NCBI RefSeq assembly: GCF_030463565.1
Contig: NC_134643.1
Span: 127,454,309 to 127,518,308, forward strand
Source of the DNA: Pelecanus crispus
Lineage: Eukaryota; Chordata; Aves; Pelecaniformes; Pelecanidae
Direction: 5' to 3'
Length of the DNA: 64,000 bases
The translations under genes and the position numbers were made by a program. Every line of letters starts with the position of its first letter. Within the stretch, counting starts at the first letter, position 1. Shown here piece by piece: positions 46,664 to 59,429 of the stretch. The notes beneath the pieces were generated by a model, which did no database searches, was not told the DNA's origin, and was given only the letters and a program-made list of their open reading frames with translations.

Positions 46664-49639
46664 AGTCGCTTTAGCCAAAGTTGCTAGTGGGCCTGAATTT
46701 CCACTGGGCTGTAGGCTGGGAAGACAGGCTCAAAACTAGTAGTTTTCATGGGTTTTTTTCCTTCCTCTAATTTTAATTTGGTATAGCTTGAGCATTGGTG
46801 GCTTCATGATTTCCTTGAAAACATGGAGTCCCCTGGCCAAGGTAAGGCTATGTGGGGGTATGTGACAGGGACCATATCCAACACTATGGAGAGCCAAAAT
46901 GCAGAGTGATGCCTGCGGGTGTGACATCCCAAGATACCATAGGCAGGAAGATGCTGTGGCAGTGCAGGGAGCATCCCGGGATCCATGGGGAATGATGAGT
47001 CTTGCCGGAGAGTGGGAAGTGTGGCAGGGCCAGGTCACCTCTCACAGGGTGATGGCACCCTTTGGAGGATGTGGGACTGCTCAGGTTGGAGTGCCTCTGC
47101 AGTTGCCATTTCAGAGGGCAGCAGTGGAAAAGTGAGCGTATTTTCCTTTTGCAGAACTTCTACCCATCCCACAAATGTATTCATTTACATACTTTATCTA
47201 GCTTTCCTGCCCAAAACTATTTCCACATATTTTCCTTACTCCGTTCAAATTGCTTTTACGCCGTGTCTAATACCCCACAGGTCCCTTCAATTCACAACTG
47301 CTCTTATTTAGTGAAATGTTTTCCCTAGGTCAACAGACTTTCATTTCAGGGTAGATAATCCTCGGTATATCCCCTGCGGGAGGTAGGGCTCTACTCTGCA
47401 ACTGAGAGACTCTTTGTCAGGGTAATAAACTGAAAGCAGGATTTAGAAGAAATTACCTAGAAATGGAGTCCTTTGCCATAGCTTTTTATTCCTCCTTCAA
47501 GTCATGTTTTCCTAAGGGCTCTTCAAAAATAGGGATCAAGAATATGTATTATCTTTGCAGAACGAAACAAAGGCAGCAGATGGATGAGTCTGCCAGGCGT
47601 GAAGGAGGGTTGATAGAGAAGAGCATACATGCAAAGGCCACTACAAAGACAAAAAAAGGCTCTACCTTTAAGTAAAGGTGAAAGAGTTATGTTTGGAGTT
47701 TGTTGTCTTTCACATCAAAATGTGCACTTGAAAGCATTGTCTATTTGTCTGGTTTTTAATTCCTACATGGCTTTCCTAGAAAAATAAAGTTCTCTAATAT
47801 AGAGTCTCCCTAGCAAAATATGATTCATTACCTTGCTTAGCTTATGACAGCAATGGATTTGAGTTTGAATGTCTTTCCTAAGGGGCCATTCTTGGCTTAA
47901 TAGTACTGACCTCTAGTTTTCTTGCTCTCTTGTTTCAAAGGCAGGCATTTTAAGCAATCACAAGGTGTCTGATTTTCATCTTCCCCATTTACTTGCTCTC
48001 TTTAAAAAATAATGTAGTTTTTCTGGTCTCTCTTTCCCCTCTACAGTTTTATGGCACTTGCTACTGTCTGGTTATTCCTTACAAACAGAGCAAACCCAGT
48101 TCTTAGATGAAATATGACCACCGAACAGGGTCATTTCAGTTTGTAAAAATATCTATGAATCAAGGATGCTCTTCCCTGACAATCAATCCAGAAATGCTGA
48201 GTCCTTGCAAAAATGAATGACCTTTGACTCTTACAGGTTTCGCTGCCTTCTGTTGACTGAGCCCAGAACACAATATCCTTCTGAAAACCTCAGCAGTGCA
48301 GAGCTTTTAAGACCCCACATTGTGGGCACTAAGGAGAATTTATTAATGGATTAACAGAAATATTTTTACAAGCTCTCAGAGCCATCATGATTTTGCATGT
48401 CGGAGGCACATACAAAGCACAGAGCTGAAAGGAACTCCTGGGTCGCTGAATTTGGGTCCCTGCTGTGGCAGCCAGCCAAGTTGCATAAGCCTATACTTAA
48501 ATTTACCAGATTGCAGCCTACAGATGCTGGGGTGCAGGGAGGGTGTGTGTGTGGGGGTCTTGCTGCCTCTCTTGCACTTTGGAAAATGTTCTAGGACCTT
48601 CCCAGTCTTCAAAACTAACTTCTAGCCTACCTGTTTTTCTGATTATCTTAACTCATTCACTGTAGAAAATAAGGCTGACACAGGGAGAAGATCTCTTCTT
48701 CCCTTGTATTCAGTGTGAAGATGTAGAAAAAGCCATTAGCTCAGGTCTTTCGGTCTCCTCCTGTAAGGAGGTCGCTGTAAAAGTCTGTTGTGTGCCAATG
48801 CTGGAGTCAAGTCACTTCACCGGAAGACCGGCAGTGTGCCCTATATGTTCCTGTTGAACTCCCAGAAGTCACTGGTACAACAACATTGACCGTTTCACCT
48901 TCCTCTAATGGAAATGTCATTTTAGGTTAGACCTAAAAACATTTTAAGATCAGTTAATTCTGTGAAAGATAGAGGTTAGCTTGATCCTGAAACAATTACT
49001 CTGAGCCCATGTGTGACTGAGATCAGTTTAATGTGCCTGTAATTTCCCCGTTCTTGTCACTGCCTTTACTACACAAGCTGTTCCCCGACATATGATGCTG
49101 GTCTTTGGTGAAGCACATGCCTTGCCTGGTGGATTTTAGTTGTTCTTTGCTGGGGTGCTTATGTGTTTCTTTGGTATAGAGAGGCAAGCATGACCCTGTG
49201 CTCTTGACATGCCATCGTTAACACATACACTCACAGGCAGCTATGCTTTTTTAACACTATATATAATTTCCCAGAAGTCAGGCAACACAAGCTGAAATAA
49301 GTATTTAACAATATTTATGGTTCATGCCCACCGTCTGATTTGTCTTCCTGTCAGCCTTGCCTCTGCCAACATCATCTGAAGATAATTTTCCATTTCGGTG
49401 AGAAGCTAATCTGTGAAAAGGGAGGGAGGAGGAGACCAGGAGAACGGGGGTCTATTGACAGAAGAGCTGTCTCAGTGAAAACGCAGGCAGTGATTTCTTA
49501 CCTGTTATCGCAATGAGAAAATGAAAGTCAATACAAAGCAGGGGAAAGTCAAATGTTGTGAGATTGCCTGTGTGTTTCTCAGTCAATAGCCAAACCTTTC
49601 AACTTTGGTATTTCACCTGATGCAGTAGCCGTTTGGATG

Positions 49640-49830
49640 CTGCCTGCCTGCCCGCTCCGTGCGCGGGCATGAGTCAGAGCTGATGGGTGCCAAGACATGG
49701 GTTTGGCAAGGGGGCAGGAGGGGAGCGAGGAGGCAGGGGAGGGAGCCACGTTGCACTCTACTGAGCCCACTGCTCCCATAAATTATTATATAAAAGGAAC
49801 ATTGTCATCCACAAAATAAAGAGATTATGT
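49640..49830 (+). promoter_or_regulatory. Candidate promoter-like cluster (AP-1, G-rich, TATA)
   Basis: A consensus AP-1 site TGAGTCA (49670-49676) and a G-rich Sp1/KLF-like stretch (about 49708-49745) precede TATATAAAAGG (49787-49797). No gene is recognisable downstream. The arrangement could be chance. Confidence 0.25.
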
Positions 49831-51709
49831 GAGAAAAAGACTGCTACTGAAATAAGATTAATCAAAACGGGATCAAAATCCTTCCTTGTCTTGACCAAGA
49901 AAGAAGTCCAAGAAAAGTGATGGGAAGGTCAAGAATATTGTGGCTAACTAGCCTGAGCACAGGTCTCTGGCTTCTGGTAGCCATCTTGCTACCCTTGGCT
50001 GGTTAAAGTGGGGAGGAGAGAAGCAAAGGGGCTAGAGGCCCCTTAGACTTTGTGGTATGTGGCGCAGCCCTTTCCACCCTTGTGCCAGTGGTGTCACGAG
50101 CCCCACAAGCAGTACCTGGAGCTGCAATCAGCTTTCAAGGAGGTGGCCAGGCGACTGTCTCCCTCGTGCAGAGATGTCGCCAAGGATCACCCTGTGGCCT
50201 CCTCCCCAGCTCCCAAAGAGTTTCCATGAGCAAAGAGCCTCTTGTGAAAGGCCAGAAGGACCTTGGCCTCATCTGGATCAACCCTTCAGGAGATTCCCTG
50301 CTCTATTTGGGAAGTTGGACCAGGACTGAGGGTGGCAGCAGCTTTCACCACCAGGCCTGGGGTACATTTAGATGCTGGTTGTTCCCATTGATCACCATCT
50401 TCTGCACAAATCCCATGTTCCTCTGGCCAAGTTTTTTTAACAAAATATGGGTGTTTCCATCTACCTTTTTGCACAAACAATCTCAGATGGGAGACCTGTT
50501 CCTTATTTCACAGATTCAGTGATCTTCCTAGCTGCAAGGGAACAAGGGGACCGAACAAGACTGTGGTAGTGTCACTGGCAAGTGGGGACGCCCCACATGG
50601 GATGTCATGGCAGAGGCATGTAAGGAACAGGTATAAACCCTGAGAGGCCTCAGCTGCACCTGATCCATTAAACTTCTTATTCTGGTGGTGCTGATGTTCA
50701 TTTTTCTCTGGGAATTGCCTTAGCTCTTGAGTTATCTTGCTTCAGCTTGCTGTCAAAATAACCAATTTTTAGAGTACATTTTCTGTGCTCAAGACCTCCA
50801 CTGGTCAGAGGTCTCTACAAATAAAATCAATGTAGTTCAAGGCATGGTATGTGCCCACCCTGACAGAAACAAACGGTATGTGGGGGAGCAGCGGGAGAAG
50901 TGCTTTGGTCCCTGCTTTCCCCCAGGACCTGGTGCTCATCCTGCCAGGGTCCCTGACAGCAGCCCTCCAGGGGCAAGACACTGCTCTGGAGAGAAAGGCT
51001 AGAGCCGGTTGGTTGGGGAGATGTCACACATGGATTGGTTTTCGTCAGCGTGACGTTTTGTCCTTCCTGCCATGTTGCCACCAAGCCCCTAAACATTGGG
51101 CTATGGGGTCCATCTTTGCCAGGCTACTGCAAAACTGTATGTCAGGGTACCTTGAAGATGCAAGTGCCCCCCATGCCGCTCACCCAGGTCACCTGGCATT
51201 GTACAGTGCCTCTCTGCCCTGCTCATGAGGAGTGAGAGCTCCTTGCTCCTGCTTTTGAGAGAGCAGCTCCCTGTGCTTCTCTGGAGGCCACCTCTGGTGC
51301 AGTGAAAACTATCTGCAGGGAAGTTTTACCGTTTTAATTTTTTTTTAATGGAACAATTTTTCCAATCCCGCTGCCTGCAAAGCCAGCTGACTTAGTCATC
51401 CTGGGCTTCAAATATGCATGGCTCACTGGGAGACAGCAGCAGTCATACAAGTGCTAAAAAATGAACTATACTCTACAGCAGCCTCTGATATCTTTGGTCC
51501 TTCTGAGGCCAGAAGCGAGTGCTGGGTCCTTATGCTGAGATTTTTCCTTTTCCAGCAGTACAAAGTTCCCAGGTCACAACTGCTGCTACAACACAGTGTA
51601 AAGCCATGCTGAAATCAGTGATAAAATTCACACAGATCATGGTGTGGACCTGGATTATACCCAGGAGAATCATTTATCCCTGCTCTTTATCTTATGGGTC
51701 TCATCCTTT

Positions 51710-51725
51710 TGCATATGCATATGCA
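51710..51725. promoter_or_regulatory. 16-bp perfect palindrome resembling a POU-dimer (MORE) site
   Basis: TGCATATGCATATGCA is self-complementary. It contains two overlapping 11-of-12 matches to the MORE motif ATGCATATGCAT that binds Oct-type POU dimers. Binding is inferred. Confidence 0.35.
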
Positions 51726-53196
51726 CACATCCAGATACGGATACAGATAACATAAAATAGAGTTTTTTTGATGCCTGTTTATTTTATAACAAAAGAGGCT
51801 GACTCCAGATCAAGAATCCTTTATTTTCAAGTTCCCAGCTAGTTTTGCTGGGGTGTGGCGTTCCTTACCTTTCACCAGAAATACTGGCACAGGAGTTATC
51901 ACTAATATTTCAGATAATAGATTACAGGCGGAAACATTTCCTTTACTCTCAGTCTGATAAATAAGGAAGGAGAAACTATGTGCCCATGACCAGAAGATGA
52001 ACAGCTGGGCATTTTTGCTTTGCTGGGGCATGCAGAAAGCTCATGTCTTCACTTTCTTCGCCTCAGATGTGGCTCTTAAAAAAAATGGAGGTGTATATGT
52101 GGTGAGCAGGGCGCTGTGACTGGAGGTGCACATACCCTGCCAGTGGCCACAGCTCGCCCGCGTTTCTCGGCTGCTGCCCCTGAGACCCCAGCACTGCAGA
52201 TGGGCACGAGGCACCCAGTCCCTTGCCTGAATTCTCACAAGGACAGAAAGTTTCACCTTAAAACTCCTCCTGACCCTCAGCCACTTTGTGTAGAGCATAC
52301 CGAGAGTGTGCAAACAGCTCTCAGACAGCTGCTTGCAGCCAGCGGTAATGATCCACTGATACCAACAGCCGAGCATCAATCACGTGTGGCTGTCCTGGCG
52401 GTGACACAGGACCGGGGGTATTAGCGCCGCAGCCAAGGCGTTTCAACAGATAGTTTTATATGGGCTTTATACCTCCCCTTTGGCTTACCATCAAAGAAGC
52501 AGCGCTCATTTTGTGCCTGACTGCTGCAAGTCCTGATTTTTCCCCAGAGGATAACACTATCCCAGCCAGCCAGGGAAAAGCCTTGCCACATGCCCAGCCC
52601 TTGGAGGAACGCCTAGGTGGACAGCAAGTGAGTGGAGGTCAAGTGAAACCTCCACTGAAGCCTCTTCCTTCACGCCCAGACGCTGGAGTAGCATCTCTTG
52701 CTCCTCCGGCTGGCTGTCCAGGGAGCCGGCAAGGAGAGACTGCTAGCTCAAGTGGAAGAGGTGGGATGTGAGGCTTGGAAATACTTCTTTTAAATGAGTT
52801 TTCTTCTGGGTAATGATATCATGAAATAAATCAGGATGGAGCATCTCATCCTTGAATCACTGTGGAGCCCACCTGTGACATGACTCACGGCCTTGATGAC
52901 TTATTTAGGATGACTGAACCTCATGAGGGCCCTGTGATTAAGCAGCCACCGGCGCTCGTGAAGTGCCCTGCCTTGTCAGGGCCCCAAATATAGAAGGTTT
53001 CGGTCGGACCGGGGGAAAGTTTTGATGAATGAAGATTTCCATGGAAGCCCACGTTCGCCAACAGCAGGAAGAACAGTGATTTTTTAAAGTGATGCTCCCA
53101 GCCCAAATTGGGCCCTAATTTAGCTAAGAAGGAAGATAATCTAAGCACTTCCAGCATGAGTGCTAATGTAAACACCCTCGCCATCTGTTTTATTTG

Positions 53197-53213
53197 CACA
53201 CACACACACACAC
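53197..53213. repeat. (CA)8 microsatellite
   Basis: Eight CA units plus C are followed by a GCAC variant. It falls within a long minus-strand ORF, where it is read as a Val-Cys repeat. Confidence 0.9.
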
Positions 53214-54093
53214 GCACTTTATAAAATGCCAATTCTCCCTTGTTGCTTTTGCAAGCCGTGCATTCTGCCGCAATAGGCGAAGCGGAGCAACTGGAGCCGG
53301 GGCTAACCCAAGCACGGGTCCTGGCACGGATCCAAGCGCAGGTGTGCTGCGCCCATGCACAGCTGCCCTGCCCTGTGCACGCAGCACCCACTGCTCTCTG
53401 CTCTGGCTGGCAACCCGTGGTTTCATGAGCCGGGGTGCGAGGCGCTGCTGGCTGTGCGCCCCCCCATCCCTGCCTCGCCCTCTGAGGGGGTTCACAGCCC
53501 TGCTCTCTGCCCCCAAATGCTGTCAGGGTTGACCCGGGGGTTGACCCGCTCCCGGGCGGCTCTTGCTGTTCCTGCAGTGCTGGATGCCGGCATGGCCAGA
53601 AGTCACGCTGGGATGCCCCAGCCCCGAGCCCTGCTCTGGTGGAGGCAAGGGCTGGGGCTGCCTCCGCCAGCCCACATGCTGGAGGGATTAAGATGCTCTT
53701 CACACATATTTCAGCGTGACTGCAGAAAGCGGTGTCCTTTAGCAAATGGTAAATAATTGACACTTTACTCTGCTGGCAGCCAGCACCCCCACCAGCAGCT
53801 GGGTTTGTCATTTTGCATCCCCTCGGTGGCTCTAATTTCAAATTTACAGTAACATATGCCCAGAGAGCTGCCGGCCTTCTCCCAGCATCACGAATGCTTA
53901 TTCCCTGCTGCCCTGCACTGTGATGGGTGAGGAGTGAGTGGCATCTCTTCTTCTGGCACAGGTCTTCTTTTGACCTCCTGTGGCAGGAGAACAGAACCTT
54001 TTTGTTCATTCCCCTCTGGTTTTGGTTTTTTTTTTTTTAATTATTATTATTTAGACCGGGCAGCTGTGGATGAGGGTATCTCCAGTATGCTTA

Positions 54094-54175
54094 TTTAGCT
54101 GCATGACTCCCATTAATGTAAATGACAGTTGTGCAGATCCTGCTGAAGATTTACACCCGGGGTTATCATTTTACA
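54094..54175 (+). repeat. Possible amniote repeat remnant
   Basis: 'GACTCCCATTAATGTAAATG' (54105-54124) and 'ACAGTTGTGCAGATCCTGCT' resemble the phrase 'CTCCCATTGACTTCAATGGG', common in old amniote repeats. Only about 80 bp is alike and the call is weak. Confidence 0.3.
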
Positions 54176-54810
54176 GAGATTTCCCCCTCCCCCTCGCAGA
54201 CCCTTTGCTGCAATCATTGCATGGAGAGAAAATTGGAAGTCTCTGCAGAGGAGGAATGAGTGGCTCGCTTCGGAAATGGAAATTTGCATCAGGCGAGTGT
54301 TACGGAGGGACAGGTGGCATGGCGGGGGGGAGCCTGAATTTCCCCCTCCAGCCTCACTGTGCCACCCCAAGGCAGGCGTTTGCTGAGACGCTGCAGGTCC
54401 TTGTGCTGTGGAGGCATTAGAACAGGATTGGCAAAAGAAATCTTTTATTTTTTATTTTTAAACCTCGTTTGCAAAACAGAATCTGCCTAAAAGATAAGCA
54501 GAACATTTATCATCTCTTTCCTTCTGACAACTCACGCTCCCAGTTTCAGTGAGAGCTTTTGGTTACGTAGGACTCTCCCACTCCGCAGTAAGCCCGCAGG
54601 AGGATGCAGGCTGTGTCCCCATGCTGCTACCCGGCACAGCGTCGGCGGCCACCGCGCCTCTGCCATGCAGCCACGCGGGATGGACGTGTCCACCTGGGCA
54701 GCTTTTCTGCCATGCTCTCCTTGAAGATGGCCATGCCCCGGGAGCTCTCTCTCCTCCAGCAGTGCCTGCTGGAGGAATTATTTGTCCCTCTGACACCAGC
54801 CATAAATTTC

Positions 54811-55275
54811 AAGGCCAGAAGGAGCCATTACGGTCGGCTAGCATGACCCCTGATATAACACAGAGCATGATTTGTGCGTCAAGCCCAGGACTTTCTTTGG
54901 AGATCTAACAAATCTTTCAGAAAGGCAGTCAGTCCTGATTTAAAGGCTACAAGCCATTGCGCCATGTCCCTGGGTAAGCTGTTGAAGTGGTTAATTATCC
55001 TCGTGGCGTGAATGCACGCCTTTATTCCTGATCCGAGCCGGCCTGCCCGGGCGCCTGGGCACACACGCAGCCACAGCATCGTGTCGTGCCTCTTCTCGCT
55101 GAAGCGGCAGATCCGCCGGGCACACGGCTCTTCCCGGGGGGCTTGTCAGCCGTGGTCAAGTCACCTCCCAACTTTCCCTCTGACAAGCTGAACAAATTGA
55201 ATTTCTTTAGACTGATTGATCAGCTCACTTCTGAGAGGCGTAATGCAGCTACATGGATTTTTTTCCATGCAGCGT
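54811..55275 (-). mobile_element. Ancient CR1-family LINE fragment
   Basis: Read on the + strand, this stretch shows the landmarks of old amniote CR1 3' regions in their usual reverse-complement presentation. 'GGCCAGAAGGAGCCATTA' stands near 54813. 'CTGATATAACACAGAGCAT' lies near 54849, 'AGTCCTGATTTAAAGGCT' near 54931 and 'GAAGTGGTTAATTATCCTC' near 54984. 'GTCAAGTCACCTCCCAACTT', followed by 'GACAAGCTGAACAAATTGAA', lies at about 55155-55200. The order matches my memory of the family as common in turtles. The middle (55030-55140) is unusually GC-rich and poorly matched. There is no intact reading frame, so it is a dead copy. The strand is inferred from the usual orientation of these motifs. Confidence 0.72.
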
Positions 55276-58200
55276 GTCTCTTGCGTCAGGACGTCACGTG
55301 GGTCCGAGTCAAATGTAAAGTGGAAGAGGGATCGGAAGCTCTGCCAGTCACCCCACCAGCATCACCCGTGCTCTCAGGTGGGTGCCCAAGCCCACATTCA
55401 ATTACCTGTGGGTCGAAGGCACTCCCCACGGATGGAAGAGAAACATCCCCTCCAGTTAATTTTCTGGCCCAAGCAGGAAGAGCAGAGAGCAGCGTTTCTG
55501 AAAATCACAGCTGGGAGGGCAGGGAGTGAATGTGCAAAGGATAAGAGACCCTCTGGCAGGTTTCTCTTTCCCAAATAAAACACACAAAAGAGGCTGAAGC
55601 CCCTCCGATGGCTGCATGAGTGAGGTGACCTCCACCCTGGCTGGGGCTCCTTCCCCGGAGGTGGGGGCTCGGAGCCCAGGGAGGGTCTGACCCCTGCTCT
55701 GTGCAGATTAACAGTGAAACCCAAGGCCCCCTCCAGGCAACACAGGCTGGGGCACAGGGGGCACGGCACGCTTCCCTGTCCCTGGCAAGTCTGGATGGAC
55801 TCAGGCACATCATCCTGGGGAGCTGTTTCATGTGCTGATGGCTTTGCAGGAGCATCTGAGGAGGCTGTGTTTTGGCTGGCGGGGCGGCTGGATCTCCAAC
55901 ATGTCTCGCCTCCTGCCTGCCCACCCTGCAGCTCCCCTGGGGCAAAATGCACTGCCTGAATTTTTGGTCCACCTCGTTAGTGCCACCCAGCTCCTCCCCA
56001 CCTCACTGGCCAGAGCTTAGAATGAACAAAATGGGGAGTGCCGGCCTGGGAAGAGCCAGACCCTGGGTCAGCCTCTCCCCCTTGGCCGCTTTCCCTTGCT
56101 CAGGATGGGGGGAACAAAGTTTGTGTCCCTGCTCAGATGCAGGCCCAGATCTCAATGTCCCACACGCCAGGCAGAGGCTCTCAGCAGGGCACCATCAGCC
56201 TTTCTGAGAGATGGCCAAAGCCTACCTGGACTAAAAAAATCAGTATGGTCAAAATCAGTAAATACCCCTCACCAGAAAGCTGCAGATCTGGCTAGCTGGC
56301 ATTTGCTGCATGCCATCTTACAATTTCCATCTTCCCCTGTTGTGAGCAAGAGCCAGCTCTGAGATCTGCAACCCAGCCGCCTCTGGGAAAGCAGTTCATT
56401 GCTTTATCCCCCTCCAGCTCAGCCAGGGGTGACCCTGACCCATTCCCCAAGCCAGCCCACCCTATGCTGTGCAAGTCCTTCTGCCACAGGAAGAGAGGAG
56501 CCAGCTACCGAGGAAGTTATTGCTTCCTCCAGCTGGGTTTAGCAGGGCCAGAGCCTGTTAACACATAGAGTTTATGCAGAACAGCTCTCATTTCCTGATC
56601 TAGGATCAAGGGGTTTGATTTCCTTTTGTTTGGCAGAAGATAAACTGCTGAAGGGAGTGTTACTTCAGGCTGCCAGGTTGATCTGCGAGGAGCTGGAGGA
56701 GTCTGCCTTGCAACGGGGAGGGCAGGACGTGAACTTAAGTGGGGGATTCTCACAGGACCGGTGCTTTAAAAGCAGTCTAGAGGCCAGAGTGAATTGGCTG
56801 TTAGATTTTAAATCGATCCTTCCACTCTTGAGGGAAAAAAACAAATTCCTCTAAAAGGGTCAAAGATAGTAGAATTAAGTCTGCATCTGTTCACTGGAGG
56901 TCATTGCATCTTCCCAGCTGCCGCAGGATGGAGTGCTGTGGGTACTTCAATGTTCAGCAGCTGATCCTTCATCACCCGCATTTCAGGTTTAATGCTAGAC
57001 AGAGGGTCTAAGAAGTTCTCCTGCTTCTTGTTCCTGTACTCCAGCCTGCCCTTCCCCCTGCAGTGAGTCAAGGAGGCAAAATGATTTCCAGGGTGGGAAC
57101 ATCTTACAGCGGTGGGCTGTCATGTCAGCAAGCACCCCTCAAGGCATGAGACATGGCAGGAAAGGATCAGTGAGAAATTTAACCAGGTGCCTGGTCTCAC
57201 TCCCTTGGAGAAGAAGGGCTTGGGATAGCTGGAGGTCTGCTCAGACAAGTGCCCCAGTGCCACTTGGTCCCTGAAAAGAGGCACTGGTGGCTTTGTCAGC
57301 CTGCACAACGAGGATGTGCCTGGGTCACTGCAGAGGAGGTGTCAGTGCAGCCTGGGTCTCCAGTGCAGGGTTGTAGAGAGTCTGCACGCACATCTTTGCT
57401 GTCAGGTCATCATGAGACAGCGTATAGAGAATAACTACAGCAGGGCTGGGTGGTCTGGGATGTGACAGCATGGAGGATGGGAATCAGGTGGGGGGATTAT
57501 TTGGCATTACTTTTGGTCTTGTGCCAAACACAGTACTCCACAGCTGAAGTACTCAGAGCAAAGCTGGTGTGTCCATACAGGGGGCTTGGAGGGGCACCGC
57601 AACACTCTTTCTGTCAAGACCAGATTTCCACTCCTCTGCAGACAAAAAGAAGTGTAGCTCCTGGGGTGGCTGGAAAGTCGTTCTCTGTAGGGGCCTTAGT
57701 GTCCTAGAGCATTGAGACCCAATGCATCCATGAACCCATGACATGCTCTCATGCCACAAGTTCTATCCTCTATTAACTCGAGAGAGTACCTAAGAGACAG
57801 GAGAAAAATGCAGTCCCCAGGCAAAAGGTGATCATCTCTTGCATGTTATTTCCTGCAATTACTCTCCATTTAGTCCTCCTTCTGATGGTCCTGTTGTCAC
57901 TGTCAGAATAAAAAACTAAATCACATATTTGTAAAAGGACAGATAAAGCTTTCTGAAAGCCAATCTGCAGCACAGGAAAAGTCAACTGCTATTTTCAGTG
58001 CAATTACAAGTCCCAGAATTTCTCCTCTGCAGGTCCCCAACATCCCCTCATGTTTGTCCTCCTGGTCTACTGTGCAGGTCAGCTTGACCATCAGGACACC
58101 CTTGGGAAAGGTGAGGTGCAGGAGGGAACTGAGGGAAGAAGGTGCCCTCTCAAACTGCACTTTGACAGCAGGTATATTAATGAAAACCTCTCACAAGAGA

Positions 58201-59429
58201 CAATAGTGCCATGGATGGAGTAGACAACAGGGGCAGGAGGAGCCTTTTTAAATTAAACAAAATGAACAAAAGAGGCAGCATGTCCCAGCTGTAACAGTGT
58301 AGTGAAGGTGAAGGGCAGCGTCCTTCTTGGCCTAAGCCACCTTCTAAACATACTGCCACACACGAGCTTGAAGGACGCTGTGTCCCCTCTTGGTGAAGAC
58401 ACCTGCTCCATAACTAGAGGGATCACCAATGTCCTCTAGGTATGTCAGTCCCCACACTGTGGGCTGGAGACCTTTACACAAGCCTTGTTCTGATACTCTT
58501 AGTATACCAGCCCTTTTTTTAGGTATCCATTTCCCTTTTCTGTACACATGCTGGTTAGATGGGTGTGTCATGCTGGAGATGCTGATGGCATCCCACACAG
58601 CCTCAAAAATGGCCCTTATTGCTCTCTGGCTTACCTCAAGCCCAGCATGCCCCCAAACCCCAACCCTGGGGATAGCAGAGATACACCATAGCCCTTGAGA
58701 TACTCCCCTTGCTATGGACCTGCTTGGACCCTTCAGCCACCACTGATCTTGAGATGTGACCACCCTGCTTGCCTTGACACGCGTTGGCCCTCCCAACCCA
58801 TTCACAGGGCACGCAGTGATGAGTAAAGCTAGCCACTGTCCTTTTCATCATGACTTTTGGTCATTTTGATTGAAAAGGGTGTGATACAAACATTTATGGT
58901 TTTCAGTTGATGCCAGGTGAGGACCATAAAAATTCTCTTTGTGTTGAGGCTAGACCATAGAAGAAGGTAGCATTCAGGTAGATTCTTGTTATGGCTTCAT
59001 TTGTTGCCCACTTACAAAACTAATGAGTTGGATTAAGAAAATGAACTGGTTTTGGGCTTTCTAGTCTGGGCAGGTCTGGCAGAAATAGACATCCTTTCAA
59101 GCCTGTGGGACAGCTGGCACAGGTAAAAGCTGTGTCTGTCCTAATATTGCCTTTTTAGGAGCACAGCAGAGATTTGCACTGCCCTTCAAAGGAGGCATTT
59201 TAATGCAGTGGCTTTGTCTATCTTGGCTTCCTTTTCTTGCCTTGCCCTGGAGACTCTAAATTCTCAGGTCATGAGTGGGGCTTTCCAAAGTCAAGTCTGA
59301 AATAAACCATACCTTGTTTATTTGCCCCAAAGTACTGGCCATGATTCATCTGCAGATTTAATACCAGTGCCTAGCTGGATGCCCCTGTTCTATCGATTTC
59401 TATAGCTCTGCTTACAGATAACGAGTTTA
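55276..59429. other. Non-coding stretch, nothing firmly recognised
   Basis: Minus-strand frames at 58344-58805, 57921-58160 and 57773-57985 follow one another. They could be debris of an old mobile element, but I recognise no domain. The frame at 56615-56854 (+) begins near an acceptor-like TTTGGCAG at about 56629-56636 and also has no known relative. Confidence 0.35.

Larger units (their letters stand above)
46664..54093. other. Non-coding stretch
   Basis: It holds conserved-looking AT-rich blocks at about 49240-49560 and 52980-53190, the candidate promoter-like cluster at 49640-49830 and the palindrome at 51710. A 362-codon open frame lies on the minus strand (52921-54009). It is Ala/Gly/Pro-rich, passes through the CA microsatellite and has no recognisable domain. 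I do not call it a gene. Confidence 0.4.

Noticed and set aside
50520-50720. LTR-like TATAAA...ATTAAA arrangement
   Set aside because: There are no TG/CA ends, no target duplication and no recognised family sequence.
52921-54009. 362-codon minus-strand ORF as a protein-coding gene
   Set aside because: There is no recognisable domain, the composition is low-complexity, the frame passes through a CA microsatellite and there is no promoter or splice context. It is kept only as a low-interest finding.
56615-56854. 79-codon frame starting near an acceptor-like TTTGGCAG
   Set aside because: The protein matches nothing I know and no flanking exons or donor site support it.
57773-58805. Run of minus-strand frames as retroviral or LINE coding remnants
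   Set aside because: No reverse transcriptase, protease, integrase or nucleocapsid motif is visible, and there are no LTRs nearby.
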